A stretch of DNA of 64,000 nucleotides from Micromonospora andamanensis (GTDB taxonomy: Bacteria; Actinomycetota; Actinomycetes; Mycobacteriales; Micromonosporaceae). The translations under genes and the position numbers were made by a program. Positions 40,018 to 48,500 of the stretch are shown piece by piece. Under the pieces are notes generated by a model. It saw only the letters and a program-made list of their open reading frames with translations. It was not told the origin of the DNA and ran no database searches. Where the stretch lies: NCBI RefSeq assembly GCF_016863495.1, contig NZ_BOOZ01000007.1, forward strand, positions 62,001 to 126,000. Direction: 5' to 3'. How positions within the stretch are numbered: the first letter of the stretch is position 1; each line of letters opens with the position of its first letter.

Positions 40018-41232
40018 ATGGTCGAGTTCTCGCTCGACCTGAACGAGGAACAGCGGGATCTACGGGACTGGGTGCACGGCTTCGCCAGCGAGGTCGTGCG
40101 CCCAGCCGCGGCCGAGTGGGACGCCCGCGAGGAAACCCCGTGGCCGGTCATCCAGGAGGCGGCGAAGGTCGGGCTCTACGGCTTCGAGTTCCTCGCCACC
40201 TGCTGGGCCGACCCCACCGGGCTGTCGCTGCCGATCGCCAGCGAAGAACTGTTCTGGGGCGATGCCGGCATCGGGTTGAGCATCTTCGGCACCTCCCTCG
40301 CGGTCGCCGCCATCTATGGCGCGGGCACCCCGGATCAGCTCGTCGAATGGGTACCGCAGTGCTTCGGTGACGCCGACTCCCCGGCCGTCGCCGCCTTCTG
40401 CACCTCCGAGCCGGAGGCCGGTTCGGACGTCGCCGCCATGCGCACCCGGGCCAGCTACGACGAAGCCACAGACGAGTGGGTGCTGCGCGGGCAGAAGGCG
40501 TACGCCACGAACGGCGGGATCGCCGGCGTGCACGTGGTGACCGCCTCGGTCGAGCCGGATCTGGGCTCGCGGGGACAGGCCGCGTTCGTCGTACCGCCGG
40601 GCACGGCCGGGCTCAGCGCCACCCGCAAGCTGCGCAAGCTCGGCCTGCGCGCCTCGCACACCGCCGACGTCTTCCTCGACGACGTCCGGGTGCCCGGCCG
40701 CTGCCTGCTCGGCGGCAAGGAGGCGCTCGACGAACGCCTCGCCCGCGCCCGCTCCGGGCAACGCGCCTCCGGCCAGGCCGCGATGCGTACGTTCGAGCTG
40801 TCCCGACCCACAGTCGGCGCCCAGGCGCTCGGCGTGGCCCGGGCCGCCTACGAGTACGCGCTGGACTACGCGAAGGAGCGGGTCCAGTTCGGTCGTCCGA
40901 TCATCACCAACCAGGCTGTCGCGTTCGCCCTCGCCGACATGAGGATGGAGATCGACGCCGCCCGGCTGCTGGTCTGGCGAGCCTCCTGGATGGGCCGCAA
41001 CAACCGACCGTTCAGCGCCGGTGAGGGCTCGATGTCCAAGCTCAAGGCCGGCGAGGTGGCCGTGTCGGTGACCGAGAAGGCGGTCCAGTTGCTCGGTGGC
41101 GCGGGGTTCCTGCGGGACCACCCGGTCGAGCGCTGGTACCGCGACGCCAAGATCTACACCATCTTCGAGGGCACCTCGGAGATCCAGCGGCTGGTCATCT
41201 CCCGGGCGATCTCCGGGATGCAGATCCGCTGA
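40018..41232 (+). CDS. acyl-CoA dehydrogenase
   Basis: FAD-dependent acyl-CoA desaturation, first step of beta-oxidation; 404 residues. Landmarks are the N-terminal helical domain (LNEEQRDLRDWVHGFASEVV), the FAD/substrate strand AFCTSEPEAGSDVAAM, KAYATNGGIAGV, and the C-terminal YALDYAKERVQFGRPIITNQ, AVQLLGGAGFLRDHPVERW and IYTIFEGTSEIQRLVISRAI, whose first Glu is the usual catalytic base. The chain length handled cannot be told. Starts one base after the SCP2 stop. Confidence 0.94.
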   Translation: MVEFSLDLNEEQRDLRDWVHGFASEVVRPAAAEWDAREETPWPVIQEAAKVGLYGFEFLATCWADPTGLSLPIASEELFWGDAGIGLSIFGTSLAVAAIYGAGTPDQLVEWVPQCFGDADSPAVAAFCTSEPEAGSDVAAMRTRASYDEATDEWVLRGQKAYATNGGIAGVHVVTASVEPDLGSRGQAAFVVPPGTAGLSATRKLRKLGLRASHTADVFLDDVRVPGRCLLGGKEALDERLARARSGQRASGQAAMRTFELSRPTVGAQALGVARAAYEYALDYAKERVQFGRPIITNQAVAFALADMRMEIDAARLLVWRASWMGRNNRPFSAGEGSMSKLKAGEVAVSVTEKAVQLLGGAGFLRDHPVERWYRDAKIYTIFEGTSEIQRLVISRAISGMQIR

Positions 41233-41252
41233 CCGCCAGGAGGTACGCGGGC

Positions 41253-42815
41253 ATGGACCTGCCGTTCATCGTCACCACGCTGACTCGGCGGGGCCTGCTC
41301 GCCCCGGGCCGCCCGATCCGCGTCGCATCCCAGCTCAGCGCGCTGCGGAAATGGGGCTGGAGCCTCGCCGGTGAGCTGCGCCAGGCGGCGGCCCGGGACC
41401 CGGGCCGGGTCGCGGTCATCGACGACCAGGGCACCGAGCTGACGTACGCCGAACTGCTCGACAGGTCCATGCGGCTGGCCCGCGCACTGCGTGCCGGACT
41501 CGGCGTCCAGGCCGGCGACCGGGTCGCCGTGCTCTGCCGCAACCATCCGGGGCTGATCGAGACCATCGTCGCCGCCACGCTGCTGGGCGCCGACGCCGTA
41601 CTTGTCAACACCGGCCTCTCCCCGGCGCAGCTGGCCACCGTGGCGGAGGAGCAGCGGCTACGCGTCCTGGTGCACGACGACGAGTTCACCGAACGGACCC
41701 TCGGGCTGCCGGCGGAGCTGCACCGCCTCGACGAGCAGGACCGGGCGGAACTGATCGCCACAGCCCTCCCCGGCGAGCTCCGCCCGCCCGAGCGGGACGG
41801 CCGGATCATCGTGCTCACCTCCGGCACCACAGGTGTGCCCAAGGGCGCCCGGCGACCCACCCCGAACGGCTTCGGCCCGCTGGTGTCCATAATTGACCGG
41901 ATCCCGCTGCACGTGCGGGACCGGGTGCTGATCGCCGCCCCGATTTTCCACACCTGGGGGTACGCGGCACTACAGGTCTGTTTCGCCCTGCGGGCCACGA
42001 TCGTGCTGCACCGTCGCTTCGATCCGGTCGCCACCCTGGACGCCCTGGTGCGGCACCGCTGTCAGGCCCTGTTCGCGGTGCCGGTGATGCTGCAACGGTT
42101 GATGGAAATGCCGCCGCCGGAGCCTCGGCCGCCGCTGAAGGTGGTCGCGGTGAGCGGCTCGGCGCTGCCCGGCGGCCTCCCGTCGGCGTTCATGGACACC
42201 TACGGCGACGTGCTGTACAACCTGTACGGCTCGACCGAGGCATCCTGGGCCTCCATCGCCACCCCCGCCGACCTGCGACAAGCGCCCACCACGGCGGGCA
42301 GACCGCCGTACGGTACCCGACTGGAGATCGTCGATGACGACGGTAAGCAGGTGCCCGGCGGCCGGGTCGGGCGGATCCTGGTCGGCAACGAGATGCTCTT
42401 CGAGGGCTACACCTCGGGCCCGGACCGGGACCGGCACGACGGCCTGCTGGACACCGGCGACCTGGGTCGGGTCAACGCCGACGGACTGCTCTTCGTGGAC
42501 GGCCGCGCCGACGACATGATCGTCTCCGGCGGGGAGAACGTCTTCCCCGCCGAGGTGGAACAACTGCTCACCCAACTCCCCCAGGTACGCGAGGCCGCCG
42601 TCATCGGCGTACCCGACCCCGACTACGGCCAGCGGCTCGCCGCCTTCCTCGCCCTGTACCCCGGCGAGACCCTCGACACCGAGGCGGTCCGGGAGTACGT
42701 CCGGCACTATCTGGCCCGCTTCTCGGTGCCCCGCGACGTCGTCTTCGTCAAGTACCTGCCCCGTAACGCCACAGGCAAGGTGCTCACCCGCGAACTACGC
42801 CGCTACTACGGCTGA
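41253..42815 (+). CDS. AMP-binding acyl-CoA synthetase
   Basis: A 520-residue adenylate-forming ligase that activates a carboxylic acid, probably a fatty or branched acid, to its CoA ester. Signatures are IIVLTSGTTGVPKGARRP (phosphate loop), FHTWGYAALQ, YNLYGSTEASWASIA, DTGDLGRVNADGLLFVDGRA and the C-terminal catalytic lysine in PRNATGKVLTRELRR. The N-terminus VTTLTRRGLLAPGRP is like actinobacterial long-chain synthetases. Ribosome-binding CAGGAGGT is 10 bases before the ATG. It would feed the acyl-CoA dehydrogenase upstream. Confidence 0.93.
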   Translation: MDLPFIVTTLTRRGLLAPGRPIRVASQLSALRKWGWSLAGELRQAAARDPGRVAVIDDQGTELTYAELLDRSMRLARALRAGLGVQAGDRVAVLCRNHPGLIETIVAATLLGADAVLVNTGLSPAQLATVAEEQRLRVLVHDDEFTERTLGLPAELHRLDEQDRAELIATALPGELRPPERDGRIIVLTSGTTGVPKGARRPTPNGFGPLVSIIDRIPLHVRDRVLIAAPIFHTWGYAALQVCFALRATIVLHRRFDPVATLDALVRHRCQALFAVPVMLQRLMEMPPPEPRPPLKVVAVSGSALPGGLPSAFMDTYGDVLYNLYGSTEASWASIATPADLRQAPTTAGRPPYGTRLEIVDDDGKQVPGGRVGRILVGNEMLFEGYTSGPDRDRHDGLLDTGDLGRVNADGLLFVDGRADDMIVSGGENVFPAEVEQLLTQLPQVREAAVIGVPDPDYGQRLAAFLALYPGETLDTEAVREYVRHYLARFSVPRDVVFVKYLPRNATGKVLTRELRRYYG

Positions 42816-42829
42816 CATCCGGCGCCGGC

Positions 42830-43654
42830 TCAGGGGTGGAGGGTGAGGCCGGGTTCCTGGGCGAGCGCAGCCAACTGCTCCAGGCTGAGCAGCGGCGGCT
42901 CCACCCGCTTGGTCGGCCGGCCGGCCTTCCGTTCCCGCAGTTCCAGATTGGTGCCGAGCACGCTGACGGTCGTCCCGTCCGCGCGCCGCAGCTGCGCCGA
43001 TCGCTGCTCGTGACCGAACTCGCCGACCCGACTGAGCCCGGAGACGAGGACACTGCCGTCGGCCAGCCGGGTGCTGGTGCAGTCCCGGTGGACGGAGCGG
43101 TCCACGCATGGGACCGGTAGATCGGTTCGGGTCGGCTGGACGGTCACCACGAGGTAGTTCGTCAGCCCGCGCCCGCTCAGCACCGCGTATGCCCGGTAAT
43201 CCTGATTCGTCGGGTCGTAGGCGAACTGGATGAGGTCGCAGTCGCGGGGCACCCAGCCCCCCTGCGCCGTCACGTCCGCCGGCAGCCGGGTCTTCAGCAT
43301 CGGCCGCAGGACCCCGGTCAGCCTCGCCACTGCGTCCTCCGGCGCTTCGGTGGGGCGTGGGCGCACCGTGTCGTACGACTCCGGGCTTGGTAGGCCCGGA
43401 TCCTCCGGCACGGCACAGAGCGCCGGAGGCAGGGAAGCGGCTGACATCGCGGGCTGTGGACGACTCAGGCCGGGGCCAGGACCAGCAAGCAACGTCGGCG
43501 CGAGCGCCACCGCTGCGACAAGCACCGCGCTGCCGGCCATCAGCCGGACGCGACGGCGACGCAGCCGCTCACCGGCGATGAGCGCCTCCACGTCGATCCG
43601 GCTCGGCGCCGGCGCACCGGCCGCGGCGTGCAGTTTTCGGGACAGCTCATCCAT
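42830..43654 (-). CDS. membrane-anchored partner of an ECF sigma factor, function unknown
   Basis: A 274-residue protein with a cytoplasmic N-terminus rich in Arg (ERLRRRRVRLMAG), one membrane helix (about 38-58, SAVLVAAVALAPTLLAG) and an extracytoplasmic domain of about 210 residues with six or so cysteines (ALCAVPED, RDCDLIQF, VPCVDRSVHRDCTS). It overlaps the sigma gene by eight bases, so it is likely a regulatory or anti-sigma-like partner, but it has no HxxxCxxC zinc motif. No family name is offered. Confidence 0.72.
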   Translation of the reverse strand: MDELSRKLHAAAGAPAPSRIDVEALIAGERLRRRRVRLMAGSAVLVAAVALAPTLLAGPGPGLSRPQPAMSAASLPPALCAVPEDPGLPSPESYDTVRPRPTEAPEDAVARLTGVLRPMLKTRLPADVTAQGGWVPRDCDLIQFAYDPTNQDYRAYAVLSGRGLTNYLVVTVQPTRTDLPVPCVDRSVHRDCTSTRLADGSVLVSGLSRVGEFGHEQRSAQLRRADGTTVSVLGTNLELRERKAGRPTKRVEPPLLSLEQLAALAQEPGLTLHP

Positions 43655-44174
43655 GAACAGGCACCTCCTCGTCGCCGACCGCGGTGCCGACGAGCCGCCC
43701 CCGCAGCGTCTCGATGGCCCGGGCGGCCTGGCTCTTCACTGTTCCCGGGGTACAGCCGAGTTCCCGGGCGGTCTCCTCCACCGACAGGTCGCAGAAGTAG
43801 CGGAGCACCAGGACTGCGCGGCGGCGCGGCGGCAACTCGGCGAGCAGGGCGAGGATGGCCAGCCGGTCAGCCGTGCCCTCGACGGCCGGGTTGACCGCCC
43901 GATCCGGTACTTCGGACCAGGCGTCCTCCCGCCGCCACGGCCGGCGGCGTTCGTCCAGCCAGACCCGCAGCAGGGTACGCCGCACGTACGCGTCGGGATT
44001 GTCCATCGCGGACACCCTTCGCCAGTGCCGCAGCAGCTTGACCAACGCCGTCGACACCAGGTCGTCGGCGGTGTGCCAGTCACCGCACAGCAGGTACGCG
44101 GTACGCCGCAGCGGATCCAGCCGCGCCGCGACGTACTCGCGGTAACCCTCGTAGTCCACCGGCAACCCGGCCAC
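43647..44174 (-). CDS. SigE-type ECF RNA polymerase sigma factor
   Basis: A 175-residue extracytoplasmic-function sigma factor. Region 2 shows LDPLRRTAYLLCGDWHTADD and NPDAYVRRTLLRVWLDERRR; region 4 shows LPPRRRAVLVLRYFCDLSVE and a helix-turn-helix ETARELGCTPGTVKSQAARA. The GTG start has GTGAGG seven bases upstream; a GTG five codons in (VDYEGYREYV) matches the family start as well. It is coupled to the membrane-anchored protein downstream. Confidence 0.92.
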   Translation of the reverse strand: MAGLPVDYEGYREYVAARLDPLRRTAYLLCGDWHTADDLVSTALVKLLRHWRRVSAMDNPDAYVRRTLLRVWLDERRRPWRREDAWSEVPDRAVNPAVEGTADRLAILALLAELPPRRRAVLVLRYFCDLSVEETARELGCTPGTVKSQAARAIETLRGRLVGTAVGDEEVPVHG

Positions 44175-44353
44175 CTCCTCGCCTCACCACTCAAACGGAG
44201 GCCGTCAGGTGTGAGGTTGCCCGCCTACCGAACCGGCCGGTCACCGGTGACGCTCTGACGGGGATCGAGACCTGCCCCTACGGGCGTCTCCTCAGGGGAT
44301 GGTCGGGTGGATTCCGGATACCTCCCACCCAGGTGGCTCGGCAGGCTCCCCCC

Positions 44354-45499
44354 ATGAAACTCACCAGACGCATTCTCGTCGCCGGGTTCACCGTCGGCGC
44401 ACTGCTGGCCGGTACCCTGGCCGCGCCCGCCAGCGCTGCTCACCGCGACTGCCCGACCGGCATGCTCGACCCCACGAACGTGATCACAGCGGTCGGCGAG
44501 ATTCCTGACCCCCAGCTCACCACCACCAGCGCCCAACTGCGGATCACCACCCCGACCGGCTGCTTCAAGGACACCTTCGGCGTACGCGACCTGCGCTCCT
44601 CGGCACCGGTACCGCCGGACGCCCGGATCCGGATCGGCAGCGTCACAAAGGTCTTCACCGCCGTCGTGGTCTACCAGCTGGTGGCGGAGGGCCAGTTGTC
44701 CCTCGACGAGCCGGTACGCCCGTACCTACCGGACCTGATCCCGGCCGACTGGCCGACGGTGACCGTACGGCAGTTGCTCGCCCACACAAGTGGTCTACCC
44801 AGCCCGGTCCTGCCCGATGGACTGGACTGGCAACTCCAGCACCGCTTCGACCGCTGGACTCCCGAGCAGATCGTGCGCACGGCGCTGACGAACCCGCCCG
44901 ACTACACCCCAGGCGACGCCCAGCGCTACACGAACATGGGCTACATCGTCGCCGGCATCCTGATCGAGCGGGTGACCGGCTCGTCGTACTCGGAGCAGAT
45001 GCGGCAGCGGATCTTCCGGCCGCTCGGATTACGCGACACGTACGCCCCGGGCGTCGCGACCGGGATACGTGGCCCGCACGTGCGGGGCTACCAGCAGGTG
45101 AACCGCGGCGGCCTGATCGAACTTGTGGACGCGACGCGCTGGAGTCAGACCTTCACACCTGCCTCGGGTGACCTGATCTCGACCGTCGCCGACCTCGACC
45201 GCTTCACTGCCGCCCTGTTCGGCGGCCGGCTGCTCGCCCCCGCGCAGCAACGTGAGCTGTTCACCCACCCCTGGGCGGGGGCGGAGTACAGCAACGGTGG
45301 CCTCTCCTCGATCCGCCTGCCCGACGGCCGGGTGTTCTGGGGCAAGTCCGGCGCACGCTACGGCTACCAGGCGGCCGTCGGCGCCCTCGACGACGGCGGC
45401 CTGCGATTCGTCTTCGCCGCCGGCCCGACAGACGCCAAGGCCGAGGGACAGTCGGCGCTTGTCCAACGGGTGCTGGCCGCGGTCCTGGCGCTCGCCTGA
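44354..45499 (+). CDS. exported serine hydrolase of the beta-lactamase / D-Ala-D-Ala carboxypeptidase family
   Basis: A 381-residue secreted class C-type serine hydrolase. The signal peptide is cleaved near PASA-AHRDC. The catalytic SxxK is SVTK in IRIGSVTKVFTAVVV, the YxN motif is YTN in RYTNMGYIVAG, and the third motif reads KSGARYGY where KTG or HxG is usual. LLAHTSGLPSP is typical. Two cysteines near the N-terminus may form a disulfide. Target is probably cell-wall peptide or a small amide or ester. The ATG of MKLTRRIL was preferred as the natural signal-peptide start. Confidence 0.9.
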   Translation: MKLTRRILVAGFTVGALLAGTLAAPASAAHRDCPTGMLDPTNVITAVGEIPDPQLTTTSAQLRITTPTGCFKDTFGVRDLRSSAPVPPDARIRIGSVTKVFTAVVVYQLVAEGQLSLDEPVRPYLPDLIPADWPTVTVRQLLAHTSGLPSPVLPDGLDWQLQHRFDRWTPEQIVRTALTNPPDYTPGDAQRYTNMGYIVAGILIERVTGSSYSEQMRQRIFRPLGLRDTYAPGVATGIRGPHVRGYQQVNRGGLIELVDATRWSQTFTPASGDLISTVADLDRFTAALFGGRLLAPAQQRELFTHPWAGAEYSNGGLSSIRLPDGRVFWGKSGARYGYQAAVGALDDGGLRFVFAAGPTDAKAEGQSALVQRVLAAVLALA

Positions 45500-45520
45500 G
45501 CCAGAGGCGTACAGCGGTAA

Positions 45521-45564
45521 GGAAGGGTCCCTGCTGACGCCGCCGGCACAGCAGGGACCCTTCC
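45521..45564. terminator. bidirectional terminator
   Basis: A perfect 16-bp stem (GGAAGGGTCCCTGCTG and complement) with a 12-base loop lies between the convergent hydrolase and ATPase genes. Confidence 0.85.
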
Positions 45565-45577
45565 CTCGCCTTGGTGC

Positions 45578-48500
45578 TCAGCGTTCGGTGGCGCGGCCGA
45601 TGGCGGCGGCGACTCCGCCGACCCGGTCGGCGAGCAGGCCGAGCGCGCCGACCGCCCGGTCGACCGGATCGTCACCGGCCCCGCCGAGCGCCCGGGAGCG
45701 CTGGAATGCCTCCTTCACCTCGGCCCAGCGGGCGGCCTGTTCCGGGGTGAGCCGGCCGCGCAGCTCGGCGAGCTTGAGCAGGTTGGCCTCCGCGCCGGCC
45801 GCGAGGGTCTGCGCCTCACCCAGGTAGTGGTCGTCGATCACCGCCTCCAGCTCCTCGTCGGTGAGCACCGGGACGATCCGCTCGGCCAGTTTGTTCATGT
45901 TCCGGTACGACCCCTGGAGCTGGAACGGTGGTTCGGTGCGGGCGTCGTCGGACTGCGCAGCCGAGGCGATGTACGCCTGGTTGTTGGCCAGCACCACCTG
46001 CTGCACTCGCAGCAGCTTGCGCAGCACCGAGACGACCTGCTCCAGCTCCACCGGCTGGTACGGGTGGGACAGCTGGTCGGCACGGACCGTGTCGTCGCCA
46101 CGGGCCATCCGCACCAGCAGCTCCAGGTCGGCGCGGTCCCGACCGGAGAGCGGTGCCAGCAACGGGTTCGCGGTAAGCGCGTTCTCGACGTAGCTGAGCG
46201 CGAAGACCTCCTCGCGGCCGGAGAGCACGTCGCCGAGGTTCCACACGTCGGCCCGGTTGGCGAGCATGTCCGGCACCCGGAATCGCTTCCCCGACTCGGT
46301 GTACGGGTTGCCCGCCATGCAGACCGCGAACCGCTTGCCGCGCAGGTCGTAGGTGCGGGTGCGGCCCTCCCAGACGCCCTCCATCCGGCGCTGCCCGTCG
46401 CAGAGCGAGATGAACTTCTGCAACAGCTCCGGGTTGGTGTGCTGGATGTCGTCCAGGTAGAGCAGCACGTTGCTGCCCAGCTCCAGGGCGAAGGAGATCT
46501 TCTCGACCTCCTGCCGGGCGGTGGCGTCGGGCGCCTCCGCCGGGTCCAGCGAGGTGACCTTGGTGCCCAGGGCCGGCCCGTTGACTTTGACGAAGACCAG
46601 GCCGAGCCGACTGGCCACGTACTCCATCAGGGTGGTCTTGCCGTAGCCGGGCGGCGAGATCAGCAACAGCAGGCCGGACTGGTCGACCCGCTTGCCGTCG
46701 CCTGTCGCGCCGAGCTGCCGGGCCAGGTTGTCGCCGATCAGCGGCAGGTACACCTCGTCGAGCAGCCGGTTACGGACGAAGGCGTTCATCACCTTCGGTC
46801 GGTATTCGTCCAGCCGCAGCCGCTCCCGCTCGACCTCCACCAGCTCGTTGCGTCGCCGCTGGTAGTCCCGGTACGCCGGCACCAGCTCGGCGCGGAACGT
46901 ACGGGTCCGGGCCAGCGTCTCGTCCAGCCGCACGTCGAGGGTGGAGCCCTCAATGCGCGGGTGTGCGCCGAGCAGACCGCCCACCGTCTCCGTCATCGTC
47001 GCCGCGCTGTTCTCCCGGGCCAGGTCGGGGCCGCACAGCTCGACGGCGACCGCCTCCGGCAGGTCGTACCCGGACAGGCCAGCCTCGTCGGTGGCCAGGA
47101 AGGCGGTCAGCCACGCCTCGATGAGCTGGTGGCGGCCGGCCAGGTCGGCACCGAGCGCCCGCAGGTCGTCGTCGAACTCGCGGGACGAGCGGGACTGCGG
47201 GCCGCCGAGCGCCCGACGGAACCGGTCCAGCAGGGTACGCGCGCCGCTGCCGGTGACGAACCGGACCGGCGGTGCGGCGAGTTCGGCGAACAGGTACTCG
47301 CCGGCGAGCGCGGTGCCGGCGGGCGGTACCGGCAGTCCGGCGTCGCGCAGGAACATTTCGATCGCCTCGGCCAGTTGGCCGCAGAGCAGATCGGCGGCGT
47401 CCTCGCCGTCGGGACGGCCGAACCGCGCCCGGGCCCGGGCCAGCGAGGCGGCGCGCGCGGACCAGGTCAACCGGGTGGGCTCGTCGGTGGCGAACCGCCA
47501 GAAGAGTTGGGCGGCGGCGCGGTCGGCCGGCGGGTAGCGCAACAGTCCCGCTCCGGCGTGCAGGCGCAGCAGCACCCGCAGGATCTCGGCGGCGTCGTGG
47601 TCATGCACGCCGCGCTCGTATCCCTCGTCGTATCGGCTCTCGGCGACCCTTCGGACCAGGTTCCGCAGCCCGTCGGCGTCGACCGCCGCCGCGTGCAGCG
47701 CGTCCAGGTCGAGCCCGTCGCGGCCGGCCTCGGCGGCGGCCAGGATCGCGGTGGCCAGGTACTCGGACCGGTACACCTGCGCCGACTCGGAGACCAGCAG
47801 TTGGTCCCAGAACCGCCGGGTCTGCTGGAACTCCTCATCGCGTACCGGGGCGCGGTAGTCGGTGCCGGTCACCGCCACCACCATCCGGCCCTCAGCCGGC
47901 ACCACCGCCACGTCGATCGGTTGGGTGTTCACCGCGAAGCGGTGCCGCCCAAACCGGATCGTCTCGCCGCCGTCGGCGTACAGGTCGAGGCGGTCGCGCA
48001 GGCCACGCCCGGCCTCCTGGCGGGCGGCCCGGACCCGGCCGTCCAGCTCCTCGGCCCGCACCGCGTCGCCGAGGGTACGCAGCTCCTCGACCACCGTACG
48101 CAGCTTGTCCACCATCGGATCGGCGGCGAAATAGGTATTGATCTCGTCCAGCGAGCCGAGGGTGCCGGCCCGCCGGTGCACGCTCACCAGGATCCGTTCG
48201 GCGGAGGCTACGAGCCGGTCGGCCCGGCGGGCCCGCTCGTCCAGCAGTGCCTGCTTGCGCGAGGAGAACGCCTCGTAGATGTCGGTCCGCCGGGTGGCCA
48301 GCTCGGCGAGGAAGTCGTCGAACTCGCCGAACCGGGACTCCAGCTCCTCCACCCGCAGCAGCAACCGGCCCAGTTGCTCATCGCAGCGCTCGGCGGTGTC
48401 CGCAGCCGCCAGCGCGCCTGTCACCGCCTGCCCGAGCAGGGCGAACTCGGCGGCGAAGCCGGCCCGGCCCTCCGCGGCGGCCAGTTCCCGGCGGCGCTTG

